Below are positions 25,201 through 37,349 of a DNA stretch of 64,000 nucleotides, piece by piece. How positions within the stretch are numbered: the stretch's first letter is position 1; every line of letters begins with the position of its first letter. Made by a program: the position numbers and the translations under genes. Source of the DNA: Theristus sp. LFF4_11 (taxonomy: Eukaryota > Nematoda > Chromadorea > Monhysterida > Xyalidae); contig JASANC010001365.1 in NCBI GenBank assembly GCA_030248135.1, positions 1 through 64,000 on the forward strand. The letters run 5' to 3'. The notes under the pieces are model-generated. The model was not told the origin of the DNA and did not search any database. It was given only the letters and a program-made list of their open reading frames with translations.

Positions 25201-28010
25201 AGTTCACGGCGTCTGATGAAAATCAGTTTACTTTTGCATTTGTAATAACGACCCAACGAATGGAAAGCCATCAATAAGCTTACAATAGGTATCTGTCACT
25301 TTTGTTCGCGGGTTCGCGAAATATTGCGTGAAAAAAAACCGGGATTGAGGGTTTGGATAAGATCAAAAACCCGTTTGTGGATAAGTATGTCTTTGTCGCA
25401 ACTCGATCAATTTTTTTCATTCAAATTTCAACACCCGTTGCTTTGTAACAAAAAATGGTATCAGGTTTCATCGGATCGGACACACTATAAATGCACTCAT
25501 CAACAGACTTACGTCGGCAACTCGTCATGTACGCCATGAATGTCTTGCAGAGCTTGAACGCTCAACACTGGCGCCAACGTCTGTCCCGTCGTGTCGCCGT
25601 GCAGGAAAGCGTTTTGCTAAAAGACAAGTGGCGATAGCAACTACTGGTTTCAGTCAAGATTCTCAAAACAATACACAAAACTGAAGTGAATCTGGAACCA
25701 TTTTCGTACACGTCAAGTCGATATCAAAACACGAGTTCTCTACAGTCGAACTCTATAATATGGGGAATCATCGGATTGGTCGACCGTGCGGAGGCTGCTC
25801 ACACTCCGCACCCTTCTTTTTTCGTGGATCTGGATTCTATTGAAACGTGTTTCTTTTGAATGAGTGTGAGTTTCCAGCACCCCTTTCATGCTAAAAATAA
25901 GCTGAAAAGGTTAGAGACTGCGAAATTCGGAAATTTTCTTATTCAACAGCTCAAAATGCATGTTTTTTGTTTGACGACGACGTCAACGACGTCGTCGCTT
26001 AATTTTTGCGTGTTAACTGAAAGATAAAAGCCTGAAATGAGTGCGCTGTGTAGCCAGCTGAGATGGGTTTTATTTCTAGCTGACCGACCGACATGCGTCC
26101 GCAATTAAAAAAATGCGTTCCCATTTCAAATTCAATTCAGAAATACGTTTCAGTAGAATCCAGATCCACGAAAAAAAGGGTACGGAGTGTGAGTAGCCTC
26201 CGCTCGGTCGACCAAGCAGCTGATTCCCTATATTATGGAGTTCGACTGTAAAAACGGCGAACACAGATCTAAAAACGAGTTCACTTCAGACAACGAACAC
26301 AAGTGAATTTGATATAATAATCTTTATCTAAGAAGCAAATTCGCAACGAACTCACACACCAAAAACATCAAAAACCCCAAAGCACACTCACGCGCGCGCA
26401 TTTCAGACTGGCGCTGCGGACGAGCCGTCGGACGGGCATGAACGTGCGATCGACGACCGAGCGGAACTTCTGCTCGAGCACGTCCGGGTGGAACGCCGAG
26501 AACGTGCGCCGCGTCGACTGACGCGACTCGCGGATTGAATTGGACCGACGACGTCCGCTCATGGCGCTGCTGCTGATGTGAGCGTAGTGGATCTCGATCA
26601 CCAACGTCGGCGATGGAATTATTCGCACGTCGCGTCTCCCTTTGAATTGTGGAAGAATGGTTCTGAGTTGAAAGAGTCGCATGAACATAAGAAACGACGC
26701 AGGTAACAATGGTCGACCAAAATTCAATCAAAAATCAATCAATTAAAATATAAATTCTCTCCGGAGTCCCCGGTTATCAGTAGTAAACGATCTTGTTATT
26801 TTCACGCATGTTAGTAAGAATCAAGGACCCAAACAAAGTGGCAAGCAAGCAAAACACAATGATGTTTAAGAAACAACAAGTTGCGCAACGAGAAGAACGA
26901 AAAACTCACCGTCGGTCGTAAACAAAAAGATTTCCGCTCCAACTTAACCGAACTGCAGAGCCGACGGCGTTTCCCCATTTTGGTGTTCGTCCGTGCAGAT
27001 CGGGATTTGGATAATGCACTAAAAATGGCAAAGTGCAAACATACCGCAATGGTGATGTTACAAACAGAAAAAGGAATTGACCCTTGACCTGGTCCGTGGT
27101 CGCCGTCGCCACTCGCCAGTGAACTTTTTTGTTTTTCCTGACCTGATTCAATTTAGTCTTTGTTTTTTTTGGAACAAAAGCTTCAGAAATTTTAATCTCA
27201 AGGAAATCAAGAAAAAATACAGTTCTTGGTTTGTTTTTTTAGTTTTGGAGCGGAGCGCAGCACAGATGAAAACGAACTTTTTAATTTTGTTGTTTTTAGT
27301 TTTAATTTCTTCTTTTAATTTTTTTAAATTTAATTTTTTTGATTTTAATTTCGATGTTCTTTTTTGGGTGATTTGTTTTTTTGTTTCTTTGAATTTTGAA
27401 ATTAGAATTTACGTATTTTGTGGAAGTGAAAAAGTTTTCTGCACTTGAACTATAAACGTTGTCCACCAATTTCTTGGTCTTCGGGAACCACACAGATGAA
27501 ACAACGGTGTCAAACGATTAGTTGTGAACATGTCAATAAAACAGAAAACATTGATCGAAAAGTGCAAAATTGAGTTGAATGTGCAAAAAAACGCAAATAA
27601 TAAACAAAACAAACAGTATTTAGAAAAGCAAGCATTAAAAAGCGCAAACACATATTACTCGGGTTAGAATTTCACAAAAAAACGTCACAGCAAGAAAAAC
27701 ATTCGAAAAATTCGGAGAGAGAACGGAACACATTGACAGCAACGGCTCACCTGTTGACAATTGAACGCGATATGCGATTGGAAATAACGCGACACGGGCT
27801 GGCCTGCTCCCGACTGCGCGATGCAAACGCAGCTACTGTGTTTTTTTTGTTGTTTAAGAAGTTGTTCAGAAAAAAAATAGAGACGTCTACAGCTGAACGC
27901 AAACCGAGTCACTCCAGCCGCCTCAAACGAAAACAGTCAGAGCTGCTTTGAATCTCTCTTTCCGACCGACGAATCAGCGGACGCGCCAAGAATGTTGTAC
28001 GCACCGCCGC
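22259..28010 (-). CDS. Unrecognised gene with two alternative paralogous 3' exon cassettes (5' end unresolved)
   Basis: I do not recognise the family. Exons with matching phases (minus, 5' to 3'): 27967-28010 (weak), 27751-27813, 27082-27142, 26910-27018, 26392-26662, 25513-25616. Two possible 3' ends follow. Distal cassette: 24993-25155, 24602-24724, 24105-24239 (stop TGA). Other cassette, further downstream: 22631-22787, 22259-22381 (stop TAG). The cassettes are paralogous: both contain RLDSPWARPPR or RMDSPWARPPR and end in TYNHWHSSHIHTPWYPS with Cys-Arg-rich tails. Both first cassette exons start in the same phase, so either can join 25616-25513. The shared part has a basic Ser/Arg stretch (SGRRRSNSIRESRQSTRR), possibly phosphorylated. 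No signal peptide or membrane segment was seen in the assembled part. A tandem duplicate that lost its 5' exons is the other reading. The true start may lie upstream of 28010. Confidence 0.6.
24372..24469. mobile_element. CATTCATGAAGCAG hairpin MITE, copy 3
   Basis: A ~98-bp palindrome from TAAAGGGGCATTCATGAAGC to ACTGCTTCATGAATGCCGCT. It lies in the intron between the second and third exons of the distal 3' cassette of the unrecognised gene, about 130 nt from each. Confidence 0.85.
25741..26250. mobile_element. TACAGTCGAACTC inverted-repeat element (~510 bp)
   Basis: The left end TACAGTCGAACTCTATAATA and the right end TATTATGGAGTTCGACTGTA are near-perfect complements. The arms extend about 150 bp and include GTCGACCG and the CACTCCGCACC / GGTACGGAGTG blocks. 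The centre holds the GACGACGTCGTC palindrome. It is bounded by TA, as expected for Tc1/mariner-type MITEs, but no transposase frame is present. It sits in an intron of the unrecognised minus-strand gene. A second, window-truncated copy is at 63719-64000. Confidence 0.85.
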
Positions 28011-28274
28011 CTGCAAAACAACCAAAACTAAACAGATAGAGGATCTTTCAATATTTTTATGAAACAACTTGATGTGACATTGCCATACTGACTGGAGAGA
28101 GAGATTGAAGTGCTCCGTCATTTCACGGGGCATAACAGACACACAATGCGAATCAGTGGCTGCACATCGCCCACAGCGCTGACTTGCACCTCAGAAGTAA
28201 ATCATCATTGCAAAACTACAACACCGCACCGTCTCATTGAACGTGGCAGAACACATAAATTCAAAAAAAACCAT

Positions 28275-28305
<31 letters not shown>

Positions 28306-30920
28306 CGACCACCAACCAACATATCACCACCACCAACTCCGTGTACCTTCTGCCGCACCAAACATAGGAACGATCTTCTGAATACCGGGCCGCAACAGAA
28401 ACATTCGCTTATCCTCACTCTATTCGGTGGTCGTGTTTTGAAAGTTTGAACGAAGCGATTGGAAAAATTTTGAAACTTTTGCGGCCTCTTTCGTTGTGTG
28501 TGTGTAGCGCATAGACCAGATATATGACTGTGAGGACATTATTTTGGCGTGTCGAAAAACAAAAACGTGTATTGTGTTGTGAGTAAGCGACAGATCAAAA
28601 AAACCAGCTACAATGCAAAACCCATACAAATCGGTTGCAGAATTTCGGTTGAAAGACAGAACACTAGTGTGTATGAGTGAAATGTTTTTCCAGAAGCAGC
28701 ACTGACAAGATATGTATCGCTGTACGTAAACGTCTCGAAAATATATGTTCTCTGATAACTTTAACAATCTTCCTAGCCTGCGGCACGCGGGGTCTCCGCA
28801 AGAAAAAAACCAACACACGGTTTTAAAATTACGACATCTCAGCTGCGCTGGTGTTTGTTTTGTCTTGCGCTTTTTGCGATATGATTTTTTTTCAAATGTG
28901 CGGACTATAACTTATGACGACTGGTATATACCGATTGGAAGGTTTTCTTTCATACACCTGTGCAACCGACATGTACCACATCATATCTTAATGCTTCACG
29001 TATATACATACAGTACGAGTCGGTAAAAAAGCCGTGCGGATATTTTTAAGAGACTGTGGCATTCACTATGTTCGGTGGCATTACAGGGCGGAATCATAAG
29101 AGTCTTTGCACCACACCCAAACTACACTGAACATCAAGCTTATACGCTGCAAAAAAAAAGTTCAACAACTTCAACGCTGAATAAATCATCACAGCATACA
29201 CCAAAACGCAATGAACGTTGCTGTGTGGTTTTGCGCACAGGACTGATCAGGCTGCTAAAGAGTAGAGTGCAGTGGAAAAAAAGCATATCGCTGAAACCAG
29301 TGATGTAAAAAGAAAAAAAAAACGGATGCGAAGAAATGCAACAAAACTACAAAAGAATGATTCCGTTGACAAACCGGTTTGTGCGATTAAGCAATCCGGC
29401 CTTTCGGTGGGATACGTTGAACTTCTCTTGAATGTGGAAGAATGATATTCTGATGAGTGAAATGTGTCTTTCAACGGAGAGTTATCTTTTTTAAATATGC
29501 GTAATTCGAAAGATCAGTTGACCGTAAATGTTCAACCTTTCTATTTTTTGGTCGTTTGTATTTTCGAAAATTGTTGAAATCGCACCACAGCACTCTTTTG
29601 GCAGTTTCCTCACGTGAAGGAAACGTCTGTCAACTAATTATATATTTTTTTCGAAATAATCTTCAACACTGATGCCTCCTACACTTCGGCGGCGAGTGTC
29701 GCAGTCGAAAAAAATCAAGAGTGAGAAAAAAAAAACGTCGACGGCTGAGCGAAATGATGCCAAGCGTCACGTCACCAGATTGATGATTCGAGGGTAAGAA
29801 TCAAACACCGAACTTGTTATGTCCCAAGAAGTTCGGCAAAATACGCGACAAAACGTAACGCCAAACTTTCGAGTCGACTGCCACTGAAATGAAAAGGCAC
29901 ACGCAGCTGCGGGCGAGAAACGCTAAAGTAGCTGCTATACCAATTTCGGCGCTAAACAACAACAGCAACACGAAAAATATGTATTGTCATTTGCAAAAGT
30001 GACATATCACCGCTTGAAAACTATTCGTCAGCGATTGAAAAAGACTTTTTTCTCCCATATTGTGTTCCATTGTCAAAGAACGCTTCTGGTTGGCCGACAG
30101 ACGTTTTTTTTCAAGCCAAAAATTTTCACCAACATGAAAAAAATGTTTTGGTCGTTTTCGGTCGGCCAGTTTTATTTGCCGTCGCCAAAGTGCACAGCGC
30201 ATATTTCATTTCAAACGGCGAATTCGGACGTGTGTTTGGAAATTTTGGCAGATATTTGTCTCGACCAAAAAAAGCTGAATACACTTGGACAATCAATCAG
30301 ATTGTCCATTGTTGGAAATGGACTTGGAAAGTCACTTGGAAAATATTGCGCTCATTTATCTTGGCAAAAGTGTACACGGATATGGAATTGCAGACGTGTT
30401 TGGCTTGGTTGATGATGTTATTGAGGATTGTTCAACATCCTGCAGAAAACACTGGCGGTAAAAAACGCCAAAAAATCAGTTTTTAAGCGGGCTTTGCTTT
30501 GGCCTTGTTTGTGGGCGTCTGGCTTTTTTATGAACAAGGATTAAAACTGCAAAATTATTCTCACTGATGCTACAAAATGGCAGAAATGCAACACTGCCTG
30601 TTGCACTATTGACTTCAGAATTTTTGCTTTATTTATTATTAGACCATCCAAAAAAAACGGCAAGTATGAACAAAACATGATGAAGCACAACAATCCAGGC
30701 ACAGTAATTGGGTACATTCTATCGATGTGACCAATCAGCAAATATACCAAAAACGGACCAATAAACCGTCCAAGAAACATCAGTAAACGGCGTTGTGGTG
30801 ATTTAAAAAACGTCCAAGACACTAAGAATTAAAATTGCAGCTTAAAATCTTGGTCAGTATAAATAAACGGTTTACTGACCAGGTTGGTCAGTATCTAAAT
30901 CAGTTTTCTGTCTCAGTCTA
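28011..30920. other. Gene-poor interval with CA microsatellite
   Basis: Possible further 5' exons of the preceding gene may lie at 28100-28200, but none could be fixed by phase. A CA microsatellite is at about 28277-28303. Open frames at 30070-30486 (+, 138 residues) and 30541-30822 (-, 93 hydrophobic residues) have no family resemblance I can name. No RNA gene was seen. Confidence 0.45.
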
Positions 30921-30921
30921 C

Positions 30922-31130
30922 CCAATGAATTCGCATTCAGCCAATCACCGTTCACCCCAATGAATTCAAATTCAGCCAATCAAACGTTCACCGCAATGAA
31001 TTCCCATTCAGCCAATCACCATTCACCGCAATGAATTCACATTCAGCCAATCACCATTCACCGCAATGAATTCACATTCAGCCAATCTCCATTCACCCCA
31101 ATGAATTCCCATTCAGCCAATCACCACCAC
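30922..31130. repeat. ~35-bp tandem repeat abutting the tectonic stop codon
   Basis: About six units begin with CAATGAATTC and contain CATTCAGCCAATCACC. They start near 30923, 30958, 30994, 31029, 31064 and 31099. The array ends exactly where the minus-strand tectonic stop codon lies (31131-31133), so it would form the start of that gene's 3'UTR. Each unit carries a CCAAT pentamer. Confidence 0.9.
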
Positions 31131-34100
31131 TCAAACACCCCAGGGCCGTGTGACGCAGTACACGCCGGCTGTCACCACGGCTGTCACGAGTGTCATCGTG
31201 ATGGCGTACACGTGCTCAGTGCCGATGTTTGCGGTCGTCATCGGGAACAACAACTCGTCCCAGCACGTCACGTATGACGGACAGTGGAATCGACGCTCTT
31301 TCAGGTAGAATCTGCATGAGAAAAATCCAGGTTGTTTGATTGTGTGCACAGAGAATCTGATTAGAATCTGATCAAACTACGCACTTTTTTATAATGAGAG
31401 AGATACAGTATGTTATTTCAGAGAGTTTCTTGATTCTTTATACGGTGCTCTGCACTAAGAAAAACGATTTTGTTTGGGCAAATGCGTTGATTTTTTCGCA
31501 AAATAGGTTCACGACAAAAAACTCAAAACTCAGGTTCCCTTTGTGCGATTGCTTGAAATGCAACCAATTAGCGTCAGTGCTTGTTTAGTTACACACCTGG
31601 CCACCGCTTCCGGGTCTTTCGCCGGTTTCTTGAAGAATCGATAAGTCGCACTGAGCAGAAACCGCTCCGTGAATGCACTGGCAGTGAAACGCCAAGTGGT
31701 GTAGTTGAAACTGAAGAAAAAAAAACAAGAGAAACGGTTTTTGAGAAACCAAAATAATGCACACGTTGACTTCTTAATGATTGACTGAATCAAGCCAGAT
31801 TGCGCTCAAAACCGTGCCATTCCTGTTTTGCCAAATTGAAAACTTTGCGTCCAATCATCGGAATGCAAGAACTGAGTTTCACCAATTTTACTTTTTCCCA
31901 AACAAAACTCACTACTGATACGCCCCAGCAACCTCGTATGCTCGAATGCCGCCCTCGTCTGCGGTCTCCGAGTAGAAGACGTCAACGCCGATGTGCGTGG
32001 GAACGTTGAAGCACGTCAATGGGAATGAGACGTTCCAAAAGGACGTGTAGTCGGTCAGGTTCACTTGTTCTCTATGAAAACAATAAAGACAGCGGAAGAT
32101 TGTGGTTCGTCATTATGGATTTTTTTTGTAATGAAACGCCAAGCTGATTGGTTGCCTTAAGATTGTGTCAAATGAACGTCTTCAGTGGAAATTTTTGTCT
32201 GAAAACTGAAAAAAAACGAAAAAAATCAGTCTACCCAGCCGTTGGCAACCGAGCATTTCATGTTCCACTTGTGCTTTAAACAAAACTTCAAAATTAAAAA
32301 AAAATAAATAAAAAAACCTGAACATCTCTACAAAATACGCCGAATCGAGCGGCATTTCCAGTCGTCCGACGCGACTGACGTGCGTCACGTCGGCCAGTCG
32401 ATTCAGTCCGGCACGGAGAATACGCCGGAACAGCGGGCAGTCACGGAACGTGTGTCTCGCCAGCTGGACGTAACACGAGGACGTGGCGTTTTCGGCAAAG
32501 TTCACACGCGCTGGCGATGCGAACGCACAGAGACCGGTCGGGTCTGGAAGAAGATTAGAACAACATTTACATTTATTTTGTTGAGGTTTTTTGTGCAATC
32601 ATGAGGGATTGACTGCAGTTTTGTGGAATTGAGTTGAGTGCGTTTGGATCGAAGACAACACGGAACGGACCTGTTTTCCACGTGAATAGCTGAGCGTTTT
32701 TATTGTAGACGAATGTTGGTACGCCTGTTTTGACAACACCAGTGGTCGAGACGGAAATCAGTGGCTTGCCTGTCATGAAAGTTTTATTTGAACGCACCTT
32801 ATTGGCTGAATTTGTTGGGAACCAACCAGCTACAGTGTAATTTTATGCTATTGAATTGGACTTCCCTTATGCCAGCCAACCATTGTCCAACCAGCCAGAT
32901 TCAAGCGCAGAAGGTTTTTAAAGTTTGACGTGACAATGGAAAACAACTAAAAATGAACAAAAAAATATTCCATATACCAATTTCGTAGCCCGGGTAACCG
33001 GACGGCGGGATTGGCGGTTCAACAGCGTTGACATGGAGCCAGCGAACGTTGAACGATTGAGCGATTGGATGATTCGAAATCTTTAGGGTTGAAAGAAGAG
33101 TAAACATTGTGTTGATTAGAGGCTTCAATATGTGGCTTCATTGAGTAACTTTTGGGTTTTTAATATATAAAAAATAAGAACAAAAAAAACAAAAACATTT
33201 GAGTTTTTACAAGAACAAAAAATCACCATGAGTAATCGTTTTTTGAGTGGGCATTCCAAGCAGGCAAGATGTATAAGGCTAGAGATTATAAAGCTACTTT
33301 TATAAGGCTAGATTATAAAGCTACTTTTATAAGGCTAGAGATTTAGCACATAATGCGATCAATCAATTCGCCGTCCAGAAAACATGCCGAACCAGAAACT
33401 TCTGAAAAAAATCCAATCTTCGATGTTTCAAAATTCCAGTGCTCACACGCACCTCAATGTCCCTGAGCACGACACGCGCCACGACCGAGCGAACGCCAAC
33501 CGCATTCCACCGGAGCGAATACTCAACCGACTCGACCACATTCAAACACCACGTCGATCTGATCGAGTCCGCAGTTTGGCGGAGTTCAACTGTCGGCGAA
33601 TCGGGAGTTGACTTGGTCGACGGCAACTGGCACGGTTGTAGTTTTGGAGATATTGGTTTGAAAGTCGGCGTCTCTGATTCGCTGGGCGTCGGCCATTTCG
33701 GCAGCCAATAGGTGGCCGTTGAGCTGATCTCAGTTCGGTGGTCGAACGCTGATTGGTCGGTATTTGATACTGAATTCTGATTTCCGCCAAACATTTTAGT
33801 CAAATTTCCGTCAGATACTGACGTGACCTCGTCAATGATGACCACTTGGTTGTCAGTTTTCTGTTTTCGATGGCACAAATATTCCACGTGCACTGTTGCG
33901 GTCGCGCGACTTGCGCTCGAGCCGTCTGTGTTGCCGTTTTGGTAGAGCAACACGTTTTTCTGAAAACCATTGGAATTCCCAATATTGTTTTTTGCTGTTG
34001 TTTTTTGGTAATCTCGATGAACTGATAGCAATCTGATGCAAGAATTTCTCAGATAAAACAAACAAAGGATCATGCGATCTCCAAGATAGAATCCGAACGT

Positions 34101-36567
34101 GGCCCATTTGCCGCCATGTGGTGCGCATTGCCGCACCGCAAAGCACCGCAAAGCACCGCAAAGCACCGCAAAGCACCGCAAAGCACCGCAAAGCACCGCA
34201 AAGCACCGCAAAGCACCGCAAAGCACCGCAAAGCACCGCAAAGCACCGCAAAGCACCGCAAAGCACCGCAATGCCTGGCGGCATCAGCGAACGGTTCCAC
34301 CAGACCGCCGCACGGGTACACATATGGGTCACGATTCAAATCCAATTACATTATCGGTTGTCACCAACCAATGCAGCCAATCAGTGCACGAGAAAACTTT
34401 GTTGTTCTCTAAGAAAATATAATCAACCAGAGTTTTCCTCTCTCACACCTTTGGATCTTCGATCGGCAGTGTTTTCGGTCGAAGATAGGCGTTCGGATTG
34501 AATTGCGCATTTTGCGTGCACGACTGAACGCTCAGCCACTGAATGCAATCGCTGGCGACAGACTCGAGGAATCTGACTGGTGCTTCAAACGAGCATTGTC
34601 CGTTCAGGAACTGTTGCGGTATCGTCAGAACGCCTTTGTTCGTCGCCAGCGGACTCCCGGAGTGGTACTCGGTGCTGAAAATAGGGTTTTCTGTCCATTA
34701 GGATCAACTGCGTTAAACATTGCGTTGGACATTGGCTGAAACGTCGCGTGAAACGTTGCGTGTAAGTTGCGTGAGACGTTTCTGGTGTAATTTAACTCAG
34801 AGTTGCAAAACACAACGAGTGACGTCCTACTCTCCTCAACTCAATTTTACGTCAGACGTTAAAATTTTCAATTCTATTCAACTCAACTCAAGTTTTTTTC
34901 CACTCACTGGTGCACATCTTCCACGACTTGATTCAAGATGTCCACATTCGATAACTTCAGACGGTCAAGCCCAGTGGCGCGATTCTGCAGCGTGTTGAAC
35001 TCGACGTTCTGCTTGATGACACCGGGGACCTGAAAGAAGTGAAAAGATAGTCAACAAAAGAGTCAAGAGATCCTCCTTAGACTGATTTTATTGACGTTTT
35101 CTTAACTTCATGTTCAACTGCGTGTTAAAAAACAGCAATTTGGACCATTGAAAAGTAAGAATAATAGAAAATAAAATGATTTTATCCTGAAACAAAATCC
35201 GCCCCACCGGTCGAAAATGCCCCAGAAGCGGGTTCGTCTCGCGTTGCTTGCAAAGCGCGATGAAGAACGGCTCTCTGACAAGCACATCGGGAAGCGGCAG
35301 GTTGCATTCGACGGTTTCTTCGCTGAGAAACATTTAGAATTCAACTTTCAATCATATTTAGAAGAGATGAAATGTTCATTTTTGTTTTAATAGAACTGAA
35401 AACCTGCCAATCTGTCAGCAAAGCATGGTTAATGTCAAACCACCAATAAAAGTTCTAACGTAAAATACCACCGGCTACAAAGACACGTGTGGCGTTAAAA
35501 AACGCTAACGGTGGCGTTATTTAACACCAGACTTCCTTTGGACTGGACATTTTCTCCCGAAAGACAACGTTTTCAATCAATCAAAAACAACTTTAGCGGC
35601 ATTCATAAAGTGGTATTTAGTGTCCGCATAGCTGTGTTACAACATAGCTACGTGGTCACTAAATATTGCTGCATGAATGCTTCTTTACTCGGTCGTACTG
35701 TTCACGGACGTATCGCTGTGCACGCTCATCATAAAAGCACTCGAACACCAGCGTCAGTGTCTCATAGCTGCACTCCACGTCACAGCAACAGTACAAATCG
35801 CACGCATTCACCGTGACGTCGCACGTGCATGGAGCCAGCGGCACGTAGTAGATCGGGAGCAGCGCTGTCTCGCGGCGACGGTCGCTCTCTGGTGAAGTGA
35901 ATTATGATGTGATTAAAATGCTAAAATCGCGAAACCGAAAATGTCAAAAACGATGCGCTCGGAAAACGTCGAAGACCATCAGCACTTCTTCGCTGATACT
36001 GAAAGCTGTAGCTTTTCAGCCGCATGCGTTGTGTTCGGATTTTTTTTCAAATCCCATCTGGTGCACACCTGAGAACACGGTGGCCACAACAACTACTATG
36101 ACTTATTTTTTAAACGTGTCCCACTGAAATGACGTCATGTGCCGCCAAACATGCGCTTTCCGTTCACTGCAAACCAGACGTTCCGTTTAGCCGATTTCTT
36201 CCCGTAAACAAATGGTGAATGTCACACCAAACTGACATTTTAGTGCCTGTACTGTGACAAACGGGCGTTTTTAAAGCAAATGACGTCATTTTAGTCCGAA
36301 CACGATTGCATAAATCCGCAATACTAAAACGGCTACAAAAGTCAGCCCCGTTGTTTTCAAAGTGTTGCATGAAAAACGCGCGCCACCCTGATTCCGAATC
36401 CAACCAACCGTTTCCGAATGAACAGCAATAGATTTGAAGTGAAAACTGACAATTATGTTTTGTTTCATACCTTCCGCCGCAGTCCAATTGATCGCGCACC
36501 GAACTTCGAATAAAGCGTGGAATAGACAAAGGATTTGTAATCGCCATTTTGTAGCTTTCGGGCTCAT
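31131..36567 (-). CDS. TCTN: Tectonic-family protein (ciliary transition zone), 12 exons
   Basis: A tectonic of about 712 residues, belonging to the MKS/B9 module at the ciliary transition zone that gates membrane-protein entry. Exons (minus, 5' to 3'): 36471-36567, 35699-35888, 35208-35322, 34908-35029, 34449-34674, 33453-33959, 32978-33080, 32671-32769, 32318-32543, 31913-32071, 31597-31710, 31131-31311; the total is divisible by three. Features: signal peptide (MSPKATKWRLQILCLFHALF), the family Cys-rich signature PCTCDVTVNACDLYCCCDVEC at about 52-72 (given in two parts here: PCTCDV then CDLYCCCDVEC), VPGVIKQNVEF, NVVESVEYSLRW, GKPLISVS and NVSFPLTCFNVP segments, and a C-terminal membrane helix (~686-705) with a short RPWGV tail, as in tectonic-2/3-type proteins. 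Its presence implies ciliated cells, for example sensory neurons. The exon 2 and exon 3 donors are the least certain; a MITE lies next to the former. It starts about 0.8 kb from the GPCR 3' end. Confidence 0.92.
33272..33345. repeat. Short tandem repeat in a tectonic intron
   Basis: Three units of about 28 bp contain TATAAGGCTAGA and TTATAAAGCTACTTT. They lie between tectonic exons at 33080 and 33453. Confidence 0.8.
34131..34272. repeat. Perfect 10-bp tandem repeat (AAGCACCGCA)n, 13+ copies
   Basis: Thirteen uninterrupted identical copies run from 34141 to 34270, with partial units at the edges. The unit is in a tectonic intron (between exons at 33959 and 34449). Because 10 is not a multiple of three and no stop codon arises, the array is open in several frames on both strands and creates spurious long ORFs. 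Confidence 0.97.
35593..35687. mobile_element. CATTCATGAAGCAG hairpin MITE, copy 4
   Basis: A ~95-bp hairpin in the tectonic gene, 11 nt beyond the chosen donor of exon 2 (exon edge 35699). Its terminal TAAAG would itself give a GTAAAG donor at 35688-35683 on the minus strand, but that choice breaks the downstream frame. Confidence 0.85.
36103..36323 (-). mobile_element. Dispersed ~220-235-bp element with two TGACGTCA sites, copy 1
   Basis: It matches, in inverse orientation, the copies at 44869-45100 and 60383-60614. TGACGTCA octamers are at 36130-36137 and 36281-36288. The ends contain AAACGTG-type short inverted repeats. It lies in tectonic intron 1. No coding capacity. Confidence 0.85.
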
Positions 36568-37249
36568 GGTTTCACGTTTGAAACCAGTTTCATGGCATCT
36601 TATTCGCTTTAAGCTGTCGATTTTTTCGTTTTATGAATGCAATAAGATGCGAAACAGAAATAACAAAATCACCATGGCAACATCATCACGTCTCCTGACT
36701 ACGGACTGGCGACACGAATAAAACCATTTTTCATGCATGCAGCTTTCTCATGTGAATTATTGTGTTTCACATTCAAGAATTGACTGATTGAATAAAAGCT
36801 TGCTGATATGGGCAAACAATTGATTTTTACAGTTTTATTCATATTTTTATCGATAGATTGTTTCAAATATATGGTGTAAAGAACAAACTGATCCAAAAAC
36901 CGATAATGACAAGACAAACGACTTTAGCCAACTGATGAAAGAAACAAATAACCATAGTGACTCAATCCGACTGTGAAACAAAAAACAAGCAAAAACTCTG
37001 ACATTAAAACAGTAGCAGCATCTGAAAATGTGCTAAAAAATTAAGCGACAAACATCAAAAACAAAAAGACGGGACTAATAAAACGTGTTTTCCGTAATAT
37101 ACCACGTAAAACGCGACTGTCACGATAGCCCGATGGGGCCAAGCATTAGCCGTTTTAGTCGCCCCGTTTCCACGCAAATGAACAAATACAAATGAATGAC
37201 ATGCACGTTTGTACGACACAACCAAAATATTTGGTGTAGAAAAATAAAA

Positions 37250-37328
37250 TAAAGTGGCATTCATGAAGCAGTATTTGTTGACGCACAGCTGCGCGTCACT
37301 AAATGCTGCGTCATGAATGCCCCCCTTA
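37250..37328. mobile_element. CATTCATGAAGCAG hairpin MITE, copy 5
   Basis: A ~80-bp hairpin about 20 nt downstream of the GPCR stop codon (37350-37352, minus strand), therefore probably inside its 3'UTR. Confidence 0.85.
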
Positions 37329-37349
37329 GCACTTTCCCTCTGCATGTAT

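Noticed and set aside
30541..30822. 93-residue hydrophobic minus-strand open frame
   Set aside because: No family resemblance, no supporting splice or neighbouring exon pattern, and A/T-rich codons that give hydrophobic residues by composition.
33363..34271. A 302-codon open frame on the minus strand
   Set aside because: Its first third is translation of the 10-bp tandem array (open in several frames). Only 33453-33959 is coding, as one tectonic exon with good splice sites at both ends.
34131..34272. CRISPR-like array
   Set aside because: The decamers are contiguous with no spacers, and the genome is eukaryotic.
34099..34501. Overlapping plus- and minus-strand open frames across the decamer array
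   Set aside because: They are repeat artefacts: a 10-bp unit without stop codons stays open in multiple frames.
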